A stretch of DNA of 29,070 bases from Deltaproteobacteria bacterium UBA1386 (GTDB lineage: Bacteria; Desulfobacterota; Syntrophorhabdia; Syntrophorhabdales; Syntrophorhabdaceae): positions 1-29,070 of the forward strand of contig DBQU01000060.1 of the NCBI GenBank assembly GCA_002305765.1, read 5' to 3'. Shown here one piece after another: positions 7,150 to 15,369 of this stretch. The translations under genes were made by a program, and so were the position numbers. Under the pieces are notes generated by a model. The model was given only the letters and a program-made list of their open reading frames with translations, made no database searches and was not told the origin of the DNA. The stretch's first letter is position 1. Every line of letters starts with the position of its first letter.

Positions 7150-8103
7150 TCACTTGTTCTTCATCACCAGTTCCGGTTTCTTCAGGAAGACCGACGTGTC
7201 GGGAGGGACGGATTCGGTGAGCCATACGTTCCCGCCGATGGTCGAGCGGGCGCCTATGACAGTCCGGCCGCCCAGGATGGTCGCGTTGGCATAGATGATG
7301 ACGTCATCCTCTATTGTGGGATGGCGTTTCTTGTCCCTGAGAAGAGGACATTCGTCTTTGCCGAGTGAAAGCGCGCCGAGGGTTACGCCCTGGTAGAGGC
7401 GCACCCTGTCGCCGATGGTGGTCGTTTCCCCGATGACGACGCCGGTACCGTGGTCCATGAAAAAGCTCTCACCGATGACAACCCCGGGGTGTATGTCGAT
7501 GCCCGTCAGACTGTGGGCATATTCCGTCATGATCCTCGGGATGAGGGGCACTTCGTTGACGTGCAGCCAGTGCGCGACGCGGTAGACGGCAACCGCGAAG
7601 AGGCCGGGATAGCAGAATATGATCTCGTCGAAATGCCGCGAGGCCGGGTCGCCTTGAAAGGCGGCGCGAACATCCTTCGAGAGCGTCTCCTGCAGCCGGG
7701 GAATGCTCCCGATGAACCTCAGGGTTATCTCCTGACTGAGATCCTCGCAGTGGACACAGGGCCGGTCGAACCTGATGCAGTCATGGCGTATGGCATGCTG
7801 TATCTGTGTCGAGATCGCGTCGAAGAGTTCCGTTATCTGTTCCCCCAGGTAATACCGGGCGTTGATCTCGTCCAGCCGTTTTTCCGCGAAGAAACCGGGA
7901 AAGAGAATGGGGATGGTCTTGCGTATGATGTTGATGATAGCCTGTCGTGAAGGTATCGGTTCGGGACCGATGTGATGAAGACGGCCTTCCTTGTCGTACT
8001 GTGCCACCACCTCGTCGATGAGAAGCGGCAGCCGCGAGCGATGCTTCTGGGTCGCGTCTATCTCTTCCCGGCATAGGTCTCGTGAATTCTCCCTTTCTTG
8101 CAT
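7150..8103 (-). CDS. cysE: Serine O-acetyltransferase (EpsC-type CysE)
   Basis: Acetyl-CoA:serine acetyltransferase supplying O-acetylserine to CysK. The product has 317 residues: an alpha-helical N-terminal half (to about 190), then a left-handed beta-helix of hexapeptide repeats (TGIDIHPGVVIGESFFMDHGTG at about 200-221, VVIGETTTIGDRVRLYQGVTLG at about 222-243, TIEDDVIIYANATILGG at about 263-279). The catalytic His is probably H218 in DHGTG; H261 in KKRHPTIED is the second conserved His. The length fits the long EpsC-like group common in anaerobes. The ATG is preceded by GAGGAG, which overlaps the nifS stop region 12 nt upstream, so it is the third gene of nifU-nifS-cysE. Confidence 0.93.
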   Translation of the reverse strand: MQERENSRDLCREEIDATQKHRSRLPLLIDEVVAQYDKEGRLHHIGPEPIPSRQAIINIIRKTIPILFPGFFAEKRLDEINARYYLGEQITELFDAISTQIQHAIRHDCIRFDRPCVHCEDLSQEITLRFIGSIPRLQETLSKDVRAAFQGDPASRHFDEIIFCYPGLFAVAVYRVAHWLHVNEVPLIPRIMTEYAHSLTGIDIHPGVVIGESFFMDHGTGVVIGETTTIGDRVRLYQGVTLGALSLGKDECPLLRDKKRHPTIEDDVIIYANATILGGRTVIGARSTIGGNVWLTESVPPDTSVFLKKPELVMKNK

Positions 8104-8115
8104 ATCTCTCTCTCC

Positions 8116-9297
8116 TCAGACCGTCGTACAGGCGCCTCGTTCCGTCGCCCAGTAAGGTGAAAGGACCCGGAGTTTATCGATGATCGGCGGCAGTTCTCTA
8201 ATGACAAGGTCGATGTCCTCTTCGGTGTTGTAGACGCTGAGGCTGAACCGTATCGATCCGTGGGCCATTGTGTAGGGAACACCCATGGCCCGCAGGACAT
8301 GGGAAGGCTGCAGCGAGCCGGATGTGCAGGCCGAGCCCGAGGAAGCGCAGATGCCGTGCTGGTCCATGAGCAGGAGGATGCTTTCACCCTCGACGAACTC
8401 GAAGCTGATGTTCGTCGTGTTGGGAAGACGCTCATCGCGGACGCCGTTCACCCGGCTTTGCGGGATCGCGGCAAGAAGGCTGTTCTCCAGCCTGTCGCGA
8501 AGGGCCCTCACGTACGTGTTCTCCTTCTCCATGCTGGCGGCCGCGAGCTCGCAGGCCTTCCCGAGGCCGACGATGCCGGCGACGTTCTCCGTACCGCCCC
8601 GGCGCCCTTTTTCCTGGTGGCCGCCGATGAGAAAGGGAGAGAACTTTGTCCCTTTTCGTACGTAAAGGACGCCGATGCCTTTTGGCGCGTGCAGCTTATG
8701 ACCCGAAAGGGAGAGCATATCGACCGCGTTGCCCTTCATGTCGATGGGTATCTTGCCCACGATCTGGACCGCGTCGGTATGAAAGACGATCCCCCGGTCG
8801 CGGGCCAGACGCGCCGCCTCTTCCACCGGAAAAATGACGCCCGTTTCGTTATTGGCCCACATGATGCTCGCAATCGCCGTGTCCGGGGTCAGACTTGCCT
8901 CATATTCGTCCATATCGAGCCTGCCATCGCTGTCCACACCCACCATCGTCACGCGGTACCCTTTCTGGGCAAGGTGCTCGCACAGGACCTTGATCGCCGG
9001 GTGTTCGACCCTGCTTGTGACGATGTGGGTCTTCCCCGGTTTCACGAGAAGGGAGGACATGATCGCTGTGTTATCGCTTTCAGTGCCGCAGCTCGTGAAG
9101 ATGATCTCCTCGGGGTCGGCCCCGAGGAGCGAGGCAACCTTGTGGCGCGCATCGGAAAGTTCGCGGGCCACCCGGCCGCCGAAGGAGTGCATGCTCGAGG
9201 GGTTCCCGTACCGATCATGGAAAAAAGGGAGCATTTCGTCAAGGACCTCCCGGGAAACCATCGTTGTCGCGTTGTTGTCAAGGTAGACCGTCCTCAT
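8116..9297 (-). CDS. nifS: Cysteine desulfurase NifS
   Basis: PLP enzyme that takes sulfur from cysteine and gives it to the scaffold NifU. The product has 393 residues. The PLP lysine is K201 in SLSGHKLHAPKG. The persulfide cysteine is C324 in SSGSACTSGSLQPSHVL, the class I active loop. VEHPAIK near 98-103 and HTDAVQ near 173-178 are also conserved. The gene overlaps nifU by 4 bp (9294-9297). With cysE downstream the operon both makes the cysteine precursor and consumes cysteine sulfur. Without nif structural genes nearby it probably serves general Fe-S assembly. The symbol could equally be iscS; NifS is preferred because the partner is a full NifU. Confidence 0.93.
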   Translation of the reverse strand: MRTVYLDNNATTMVSREVLDEMLPFFHDRYGNPSSMHSFGGRVARELSDARHKVASLLGADPEEIIFTSCGTESDNTAIMSSLLVKPGKTHIVTSRVEHPAIKVLCEHLAQKGYRVTMVGVDSDGRLDMDEYEASLTPDTAIASIMWANNETGVIFPVEEAARLARDRGIVFHTDAVQIVGKIPIDMKGNAVDMLSLSGHKLHAPKGIGVLYVRKGTKFSPFLIGGHQEKGRRGGTENVAGIVGLGKACELAAASMEKENTYVRALRDRLENSLLAAIPQSRVNGVRDERLPNTTNISFEFVEGESILLLMDQHGICASSGSACTSGSLQPSHVLRAMGVPYTMAHGSIRFSLSVYNTEEDIDLVIRELPPIIDKLRVLSPYWATERGACTTV

Positions 9298-10130
9298 TTT
9301 GCCACCTCCTCAACAACGAGGTCGGGCGAGACGAACTCTTTCAGTTTCCACTCGACGAAACTCTTCAGAGTTATCTGAGATGCCTGGCACGTTGCGCAGG
9401 CCCCCCTCGTTGCCACGAGGACCCTGTTCCCGATGACGTCGATCAGGTCTATATCACCGCCGTCATGCTGCAGCGAAGGGCGGATCTCGCGTTCGATCGT
9501 TTCTTCGATCATGCGGATCTTCTGGATGTTGGAAAGCCTTGGTCTTTCCTCCGGTTCTTTTTCGGATCTCTTGGCCGCGAGAACGCGGTCGAGTATGGCC
9601 TGGATCTTGTCATGACAGTTCCCGCACCCGCCCCCTGCCTTCGTGTAGTACGTCACCTCCTCGACGGACGTGAGGTGGTTTTGCCTGATCGCCCGCTCGA
9701 TCTCGCCGTCGGTGACACCGAAACAGGCGCAGACGATCTCTTCTTCGGGTTTCTTGTGCGATACGCCGCGGTAATTATCGATCGCTTTTTCGAGGGCCTC
9801 CTGACCGAGCACGGAGCAGTGCATCTTTTCCTGGGGTAGACCGCCCAGGTAGTCGGCGATGTCCTGGTTGGTTATCTTCATCGCTTCCTCGATGGTCTTT
9901 CCCTTGATTATCTCCGTCAGAGCCGACGCGGAGGCGATGGCGCTCGCGCAGCCGAAGGTCTTGAACTTCGCGTCGGCGATCCGTTTGTTCTCATCGAGTT
10001 TGAAACTGAGTTTAAGAGCGTCGCCGCACGCTATGGAACCCACTTCGGCGACACCATCCGGATCCTCGATCTCACCCGCGTTCTTCGGATTGAGAAAATG
10101 CTCCCTGACCTTGTCCGTATATTCCCACAT
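9294..10130 (-). CDS. nifU: Fe-S cluster scaffold NifU, three domains
   Basis: Scaffold on which NifS assembles Fe-S clusters. The product has 278 residues with all three NifU modules. The N-terminal IscU-like scaffold (1-122) has C35, D37, C61 and C105. A central BFD-like 2Fe-2S domain (about 131-178) has C134, C136, C169 and C172. The C-terminal Nfu domain (about 205-275) has the CxxC pair C245/C248 (GACATCQAS). The ATG is preceded by AGGAAAGGAG. It heads the nifU-nifS-cysE operon and is divergent from thiE. The modular form is typical of diazotrophs and of anaerobes using the NIF system for housekeeping. Confidence 0.95.
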   Translation of the reverse strand: MWEYTDKVREHFLNPKNAGEIEDPDGVAEVGSIACGDALKLSFKLDENKRIADAKFKTFGCASAIASASALTEIIKGKTIEEAMKITNQDIADYLGGLPQEKMHCSVLGQEALEKAIDNYRGVSHKKPEEEIVCACFGVTDGEIERAIRQNHLTSVEEVTYYTKAGGGCGNCHDKIQAILDRVLAAKRSEKEPEERPRLSNIQKIRMIEETIEREIRPSLQHDGGDIDLIDVIGNRVLVATRGACATCQASQITLKSFVEWKLKEFVSPDLVVEEVAK

Positions 10131-10200
10131 GGCTCGCTCCTTTCCTCCGGGTCTTTGTTAAGGCGGGCCGCTCTCATCTCAGGGGGCACGCTCATGTTCT

Positions 10201-10228
10201 ATTCTACCTCTTTTGCTCTTCCTTGCAA
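10201..10228 (-). promoter_or_regulatory. Candidate promoter of nifU-nifS-cysE
   Basis: On the minus strand TTGCAA (10228-10223) is followed after 16 bp by TAGAAT (10206-10201), 5 of 6 to the -10 consensus. It would give a leader of roughly 60 nt before nifU. No -24/-12 sigma54 element was seen. Confidence 0.45.
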
Positions 10229-10319
10229 AGGGTCGTGTTCAGGCGTCATCATGCATTCCGGCCGGACCTGCACAGAACCTTGGACTTGTCATCGATTTTG
10301 ATGTAATTTAATAGCAGCG

Positions 10320-10913
10320 ATGACGAGGAGAAAACCATTCAGCAACGACCTTTATGTCATTTCCTCGTCCGTCGGCGAACTGAAGAGGGCGGTGGATGAC
10401 GGCGCCGCCATCGTTCAGCTCCGGGACAAGACGGGCGACGAGGCGACGGTCCTTGAAAAGGCCCGGGAGCTTCTGGAATACAGGAAGATCCGGCCCTTCG
10501 TGTTCATTCTCAACGACGATCCGGTCCTGGCCGTGAAGGTCGGGGCGGACGGGGTCCACGTGGGCCAGGACATGTCTACGCTCGAGGCCCGCGCCATCGT
10601 CGGTGAGGAGATGATCATCGGCAAGACGACGCACAACCTGGAGCAGGGGCGGCAGGCAATAAAGGACGGCGCCGATTACATATCCACGGGGCCCGTCTAC
10701 GCCACTCCGACGAAACCCGGCAGGGCCCCGGTGGGGCTTGCCTACGTGAGAGAAGCGGCGGAGCATCTCGATATCCCTGCCGTCGCCATCGGCGGCATCG
10801 ACCTGTCCAACATCGATGACGTGCTGGCCGCGGGGGCGAAGACGATAGGTGTTGTCAGGGCCTCATCGGACGCGGTGGAGTTGCTGAAGAGAATACGGAA
10901 GGCAGCGAAATGA
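10320..10913 (+). CDS. thiE: Thiamine-phosphate synthase
   Basis: Joins the thiazole phosphate and the hydroxymethylpyrimidine pyrophosphate to give thiamine phosphate. TIM-barrel of 197 residues, near the family's usual 200-215. Recognisable stretches are VQLRDKT near 32-38, FILNDDPVLAVKVGADGVHVGQ near 61-82, GKTTHN near 100-105, DYISTGPVYATPTKP near 119-133 and VAIGGID near 155-161. The ATG at 10320 has no clear ribosome binding site, and no other ATG or GTG is close. There is no recognisable TPP riboswitch in the 190-bp gap to nifU. It is the first gene of thiE-S-G-H, with its stop overlapping thiS (ATGA). Confidence 0.92.
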   Translation: MTRRKPFSNDLYVISSSVGELKRAVDDGAAIVQLRDKTGDEATVLEKARELLEYRKIRPFVFILNDDPVLAVKVGADGVHVGQDMSTLEARAIVGEEMIIGKTTHNLEQGRQAIKDGADYISTGPVYATPTKPGRAPVGLAYVREAAEHLDIPAVAIGGIDLSNIDDVLAAGAKTIGVVRASSDAVELLKRIRKAAK

Positions 10914-11110
10914 AGATAACAGTCAACGGCAGGACGATGGAGATCGCGGAAGGTATGGACCTCCACAGGCTTGTCCATTCCGGCAAGGCGGACCCCGGCA
11001 GGGTGATCCTTGTCCTCAATGATGGCGTCGTGAAGAGCGACCGGTGGTCCCTGACCGTCCTTTCTGAGGGTGACCGGGTTGAACTGGTGTCCTTCGTGGG
11101 AGGAGGGTGA
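10910..11110 (+). CDS. thiS: Sulfur carrier protein ThiS
   Basis: 66-residue ubiquitin-like sulfur carrier that delivers thiocarboxylate sulfur to ThiG. It starts MKITVNGR and ends in the required glycines (SFVGGG), the site of thiocarboxylation. The ATG overlaps the thiE stop, and the stop overlaps the region before thiG. The adenylating enzyme ThiF is not in this operon; a MoeB/ThiF homologue elsewhere would have to act on it. Confidence 0.93.
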   Translation: MKITVNGRTMEIAEGMDLHRLVHSGKADPGRVILVLNDGVVKSDRWSLTVLSEGDRVELVSFVGGG

Positions 11111-11112
11111 TT

Positions 11113-11889
11113 ATGGATGACAAACTGATCGTGGCCGGAAGGGAGTTCGGGAGCCGCTTCTTCCTCGGCACTGGAAAGTTCGGCGATAAGGACGCCATGC
11201 GCAAGGCGATCGCGAGCTCCGGCTCTCAGCTTGTAACGGTCGCGCTTCGCCGGATCGACCTCGACGAAACGGATGAGAACATCCTCTCCTTCATTCCCGA
11301 GGGCGTGACGATCATGGTCAACACGTCGGGCGCGCGCAACGCGGAGGAGGCCGTGCGCATCGCACACATAGCGCGGGAGGCGGGATACGGGGACTGGATC
11401 AAGATCGAGGTCATAAACGACAGCCGGTACCTGCTGCCCGACAACCAGGAGACGATAAAGGCAACGAAGGTCCTCTCGGGGGAAGGCTTCGTCGTGCTGC
11501 CCTACATGCATCCCGACCTCTACGTGGCGAAGGCGCTCGTCGACGCGGGGGCGGCAGCCGTCATGCCTCTCGGGTCCCTCATCGGATCGAACCAGGGGCT
11601 GAAGATGCGTACCCTCATAGAGGTGCTGATCGAGGAGGTCATGGAGGTCCCCGTAGTCGTCGACGCCGGCATAGGACGTCCATCGCATGCGGCCGAGGCA
11701 ATGGAGATGGGGGCCGACGCGGTGCTCGCCAACACGGCCGTCGCCGACGCCGAGGACCCGCCGCTCATGGCCGCCGCTTTCGCGCGAGGCGTCGAGGCGG
11801 GCAGGATGGCATACCTGGCAAAGCTGGGGAAGGAGAGAAAGGGAGCGGCCGCTTCCTCACCGCTGACGGGGTTCCTCTATGACGAGTAA
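11113..11889 (+). CDS. thiG: Thiazole synthase
   Basis: Condenses deoxyxylulose 5-phosphate, dehydroglycine and ThiS thiocarboxylate into the thiazole phosphate. TIM barrel of 258 residues. Conserved blocks: FFLGTGKFGD, MVNTSGARNAEEAVR, WIKIEVINDSRYLLPD (its lysine is the expected Schiff-base residue), VVDAGIGRPSHAAEAMEMGADAVL and NTAVADAEDP. I chose ATG 11113 because GGAGGAGG ends about 7 nt upstream. GTG 11107, which overlaps the thiS stop, is too close to that site. The 3' end overlaps thiH by 11 bp. Confidence 0.95.
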   Translation: MDDKLIVAGREFGSRFFLGTGKFGDKDAMRKAIASSGSQLVTVALRRIDLDETDENILSFIPEGVTIMVNTSGARNAEEAVRIAHIAREAGYGDWIKIEVINDSRYLLPDNQETIKATKVLSGEGFVVLPYMHPDLYVAKALVDAGAAAVMPLGSLIGSNQGLKMRTLIEVLIEEVMEVPVVVDAGIGRPSHAAEAMEMGADAVLANTAVADAEDPPLMAAAFARGVEAGRMAYLAKLGKERKGAAASSPLTGFLYDE

Positions 11890-12934
11890 GAGCCTCAGCG
11901 GGATAGACCTCCTGCACCTGACCATCGATGATATCCGCCGCATATTCTCGGTGGATGACAGGGGCCTGCTCGAGGAGATGGCCCATGCCGCGCGCGAGTT
12001 GACGAGGCGCCAGTTCGGTCGGACGATCAGCCTCTACGCCCCGCTCTACATAGCGAACTACTGCGAGAACGAATGCGTCTACTGCGGATTCCATGCCTCT
12101 CAGAAGAGTATGCCCCGGAGCAAGCTCACCATGGAACAGATAGACAGGGAGTGCGAGGCTCTCGCCGCCACAGGGAACCGCAGCGTCCTCATCCTGACGG
12201 GTGAATCCCGTTTCCACTCTTCTCCGCAGTATATCCGCGACGCCGTCAGGATAGCGTCGCGTTATTTCTCCTACGTCGCCCTGGAGGTCTATCCTCTCGA
12301 CGAGGAGGAATACAGGGAGCTCTACCTTGCCGGAGTGGACGGGGTTACGCTGTACCAGGAGACGTACGACAGGGCCCGCTACGACGAGCTTCATCTCGCG
12401 GGTCCCAAGAAGGTCTACGATTACCGGGTCTCGGCCCCCGACCGCGTAGCCCGCTCCGGGATCAGGCACATATCGATGGGGGCCCTCCTGGGGCTTACGG
12501 ACTGGCGCAGGGACGTCATCGCGCTCTTCGAGCACGTCCGCGGCCTCGAAAAGAGGTATCCCGGTGTCGAGTTCGGTCTTGCCTTTCCGCGCCTGAGGCG
12601 CGTGGCCGACGATATCCACCAGTACCAGGAAGTGTCCGACAGGGATATGCTGAAGATAATGACCGCAGCGCGACTCTTCTTCCCCCGCGTGGGGATCAGC
12701 ATCTCCACCAGGGAGACGCCCCGGTTCCGGGACAGCATACTCGAGTTCGGCGTCACCAAGATGTCTGCAGGTTCCTCGACGCGTGTGGGAGGATACCTCG
12801 AAGGGGAACACAAGTACGAGGACGGCCAGTTCGAGGTTTTCGATCCCCGGAGCTTCGACGAGATCAAGGCCATGCTCAGGTCAAGGGGCTTCGACCCCGT
12901 CGTCACGGACTGGAGAAACATAGTAAACAGCTAA
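11879..12934 (+). CDS. thiH: Tyrosine lyase ThiH (radical SAM)
   Basis: Radical SAM enzyme that cleaves tyrosine to dehydroglycine and p-cresol for ThiG, the oxygen-independent route that replaces glycine oxidase ThiO. The product has 351 residues. The cluster motif is C62-x3-C66-x2-C69 (YCENECVYCGF). Other ThiH marks are ALEVYPLDEEEY, GVDGVTLYQETYD, YDELHLAGPKK and ISISTRETPRFRD. It overlaps thiG by 11 bp and is the last gene of the thiamine operon; a palindromic CTTGAATCG repeat starts within 5 nt of the stop. Use of ThiH fits an anaerobe. Confidence 0.95.
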   Translation: MTSKSLSGIDLLHLTIDDIRRIFSVDDRGLLEEMAHAARELTRRQFGRTISLYAPLYIANYCENECVYCGFHASQKSMPRSKLTMEQIDRECEALAATGNRSVLILTGESRFHSSPQYIRDAVRIASRYFSYVALEVYPLDEEEYRELYLAGVDGVTLYQETYDRARYDELHLAGPKKVYDYRVSAPDRVARSGIRHISMGALLGLTDWRRDVIALFEHVRGLEKRYPGVEFGLAFPRLRRVADDIHQYQEVSDRDMLKIMTAARLFFPRVGISISTRETPRFRDSILEFGVTKMSAGSSTRVGGYLEGEHKYEDGQFEVFDPRSFDEIKAMLRSRGFDPVVTDWRNIVNS

Positions 12935-12938
12935 AGAC

Positions 12939-13072
12939 GGCTTGAATCGCTTGAATGCTTGAATCGCTTGAGAGTAAAAAGCAAGAGATTGCTTTGCCCG
13001 GCCAGGCATTCTACGTGTCATCACTATTGTGTCTTTGTTTCTAACACTCAAGCGACTCAAGCATTCAAGCCC
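12939..13072. repeat. Palindromic CTTGAATCG intergenic repeat, copy A
   Basis: Left arm 12939-12975 is built of 8-9 bp units (GGCTTGAATC, GCTTGAATG, CTTGAATCG, CTTGAGAGT). Right arm 13046-13072 (ACTCAAGCGACTCAAGCATT...) is its near complement, with about 70 nt between. It starts 4 nt after the thiH stop and could form a long stem in RNA. It also creates a false N-terminal extension of the next reading frame (from 13029). Confidence 0.8.
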
Positions 13073-13088
13073 ATCTTTGAGAGGTTGT

Positions 13089-14213
13089 ATGCCTGTTAGT
13101 TCCCGCCTGTTGCAGCCTGTCAGCATGATCGTTCTTACGGGAGGGCCCTGTTCGGGAAAGAGCTCCTCGCTTGCCTATCTTACGGAGAAGCTTTCAGACC
13201 ACGGGTTCATGGTCTTTGTTGTCCCCGAGACGGCGACGCTCATCACGGGAAACGGCATCGACAGGCGCAAGATGGATAAACCGGGCCAGATAGTGGTCTT
13301 CGAGGAGGCCATCTTCGACATGCAGATGTCCTTCGAAGACACGTACAAACAGGCAGTATCGAGGATATTCCCGGAGCGCAGGAAGGTCATACTCCTCGAC
13401 AGGGGCATCATGGACATCAGGGCCTTTCTCACCGACGACGTCTTTAACGGCATCCTGAAGAAGAAGGGTTTGACACGGGCCGCGATCCGCCATCGCTACG
13501 ACGGGGTCATCCATCTCGTCACGGCGGCGGACGGCGCGGCCGAGTATTACACGGGGGAGAACAACACGGCCCGTCTCGAGACACCCGAAGAGGCGCTGCG
13601 CATAGACCTGAGGACCAAGGAGAGCTGGCTCGGCCACCCCCGTTTCAAGATCGTCGACAACAGTACCGATTTCGAGGGGAAGATAAAGAGGGCCTTTTCG
13701 GCAATAGCCAGGTTTCTCGGGATACCCGACGTCCTTCCCACGGGGGAGAAATACCTCGTCAGGCATGTCGATCTCGCCGCTCTTCCGGCCCATCAGAGGA
13801 TCGATATGGAGCAGGTGTATCTCCGCTCGAGGGACAGGAGAGAGGTGACGAGGATACGCAGAAGGGGGCAGGATGGTGTCTACCTCCATTTTCTGGCAAG
13901 GACGAGGCACGCGGGTGCCCGCAGTCTTCCGATAGAGGAAGAGGAGCTCATCCCCGAGCAGGAGTACCTCAGCCTTGCCCGCCTCATGGACCCGAAGACG
14001 GAGGTCCTCGCCAGGGAGCGCATATGCTTTCTCTGGAACAACCAGTACTATGAACTGGACAGGTACGGGGGAAGACATGAGGGACTCACGATGCTCCTCG
14101 CCGAGTCTCCCACCTCGATACCGCCTTTCGTCACCGCTGGGAAGAGGGTGACCGATGATCTGCGCTATGCCGACAGGACGCTGGCCCGGCGAAAGGCCAA
14201 CAAGCCCGCCTGA
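13089..14213 (+). CDS. Ttd14-like protein: P-loop ATPase plus CYTH-like domain
   Basis: 374-residue protein with an N-terminal NadR/Ttd14-type AAA P-loop (GGPCSGKSS at 18-26, then a Walker-B-like KVILLDRGIMD). The C-terminal half resembles a CYTH/triphosphate-tunnel domain, with alternating charged strands such as EQVYLRSRDRREVTRIRRRG and DGVYLHFLARTRH. The same two-domain order occurs in eukaryotic Ttd14 (TRPL translocation defect 14). The bacterial role is unknown; GTP or polyphosphate binding would fit CYTH chemistry. I start at ATG 13089 because GAGAGG lies about 5 nt upstream. An open frame from 13029 runs through repeat sequence, and ATG 13125 has no binding site. The domain call comes from motif reading and is moderately sure. 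Confidence 0.75.
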   Translation: MPVSSRLLQPVSMIVLTGGPCSGKSSSLAYLTEKLSDHGFMVFVVPETATLITGNGIDRRKMDKPGQIVVFEEAIFDMQMSFEDTYKQAVSRIFPERRKVILLDRGIMDIRAFLTDDVFNGILKKKGLTRAAIRHRYDGVIHLVTAADGAAEYYTGENNTARLETPEEALRIDLRTKESWLGHPRFKIVDNSTDFEGKIKRAFSAIARFLGIPDVLPTGEKYLVRHVDLAALPAHQRIDMEQVYLRSRDRREVTRIRRRGQDGVYLHFLARTRHAGARSLPIEEEELIPEQEYLSLARLMDPKTEVLARERICFLWNNQYYELDRYGGRHEGLTMLLAESPTSIPPFVTAGKRVTDDLRYADRTLARRKANKPA

Positions 14214-14233
14214 GGAATTATTTCATGCATATG

Positions 14234-14262
14234 TTGACTATAAAAATATTTGCCCAGGATAT
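14234..14262 (+). promoter_or_regulatory. Weak promoter candidate before the dehydratase-family gene
   Basis: TTGACT (14234-14239) and GGATAT (14257-14262) are spaced 17 bp in a locally AT-rich stretch, unlike the surrounding GC-rich DNA. The -10 is poor. The gap 14214-14357 holds no convincing gene. Confidence 0.3.
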
Positions 14263-14357
14263 CATGGTTTATATATGAGACCCGAAAGACCGTGCCGGAC
14301 AGCACCTCCCCGCTGAAACGGTTGCAGGGCGCGGCAAAACATAGTAGCTTTAAGAGC

Positions 14358-15362
14358 ATGATATCATCACCGACATCGAAGGGCATCATCGGTTTTACCA
14401 CCACGATCCCCGTGGAGCTCATCTTCGCCGCGGGGTACGAGCCCTGCGACCTGAACAACATCTTCGTCACGGACCCCGACCCGGGCCGTTTCATCGAACG
14501 CGCGGAGCGCGACGGTTTCCCGAAGAGCATGTGCAACTGGATCAAGGGCATCTACGGGGTCATCATGGAGCAGGATATGGCCGGCGTCATCACCGTTATG
14601 GAAGGCGACTGCAGCAACACGCAGGCCCTTGCCGAGATCCTTCGCTACCGGGGCGTAAGGACGATACCCTTTTCCTTTCCCTACGACCGCGACAGGGAAG
14701 TGCTCGCGAGAGAGATAGAGAAACTGGGCAACGAGCTTTCCGTTGACGAGGGGTCTCTCGCGGACGTGGAACTGCGGATCGCCGGGGTAAGGGAGAAGCT
14801 TTCCGAGATCGACACGATGACGTGGAGCGAGCGCAACGTGACCGGGGCGGAGAACCATCGCTGGCTCGTCGGTTCCTCGGACATGCTCGGCGACATGGAG
14901 GGGTACGGCTCGTCGGCAGGCGAGTTCATCCTGAGCGCTCGAAAGAGGGAGAGCCTGCAGGGGATACCCCTCGGGTACATCGGTGTTCCCCCGATCGTCA
15001 CCGACCTTTATGACTTCATCGAAAGCGTGGGGGGGCAGGTGGTCTATAACGAGACGCAGCGTCAGTTCGCCCTGCCTTACGAGACGAAGGACATCATCGA
15101 GAGGTATCTTCTCTATACATACCCTTACGGGATATTCGCGCGCCTGAAGGACATAGGCGATGAGATCGCGCGGCGTGGCATACAGGGTATCATCCATTAC
15201 GTGCAGGCCTTCTGCTTCCGGGCCATCGAGGACGTTATCCTTCGCGAGACCATTTCCGTTCCCATTCTGACCGTGGAGGGAGACCTGCCGAGGACCCTCG
15301 ACACGAGAACGAAGATGCGCATCGAGGCGTTCGTGGAGATGCTCGAAGGGATGCGCCGCTGA
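14358..15362 (+). CDS. 2-hydroxyacyl-CoA dehydratase-family protein (HgdB/BcrC-like), solo
   Basis: Fe-S protein related to the D/B subunits of 2-hydroxyacyl-CoA dehydratases and class I benzoyl-CoA reductases. From ATG 14358 it has 334 residues. The start of the domain is clear (GFTTTIPVELIFAAGYEPCDLNN). Cysteines C30, C59 (KSMCNWIKG), C85 (EGDCSNTQ) and one in HYVQAFCFR are candidate cluster ligands. A 36-residue upstream extension to 14250 has no family counterpart. True dehydratases need two such subunits and an ATPase activator; neither is nearby. A redox or maturation role unlike the textbook reaction is therefore likely. DUF4911 and tldD follow at 7 nt and by overlap, so the three are probably one operon. 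Confidence 0.75.
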   Translation: MISSPTSKGIIGFTTTIPVELIFAAGYEPCDLNNIFVTDPDPGRFIERAERDGFPKSMCNWIKGIYGVIMEQDMAGVITVMEGDCSNTQALAEILRYRGVRTIPFSFPYDRDREVLAREIEKLGNELSVDEGSLADVELRIAGVREKLSEIDTMTWSERNVTGAENHRWLVGSSDMLGDMEGYGSSAGEFILSARKRESLQGIPLGYIGVPPIVTDLYDFIESVGGQVVYNETQRQFALPYETKDIIERYLLYTYPYGIFARLKDIGDEIARRGIQGIIHYVQAFCFRAIEDVILRETISVPILTVEGDLPRTLDTRTKMRIEAFVEMLEGMRR

Positions 15363-15369
15363 TGAGGCC

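Noticed and set aside
10201..10228. Sigma54-dependent promoter for nifU-nifS
   Set aside because: No GG-N10-GC element was found; a sigma70-like TTGCAA-16-TAGAAT is a better fit, so a nitrogen-fixation link is not supported.
10131..10319. TPP riboswitch before the thiamine operon
   Set aside because: The conserved CUGAGA and ACCUGAUC-type elements were not found in a usable arrangement on the plus strand. A covariance-model search would settle it.
12939..13072. CRISPR-like or microsatellite array from the 9-bp units
   Set aside because: The units are short, contiguous and arranged as two complementary arms, with no regular unique spacers.
13029..13088. N-terminal extension of the Ttd14-like protein
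   Set aside because: These codons are the right arm of the CTTGAATCG repeat. The binding site and domain start support ATG 13089.
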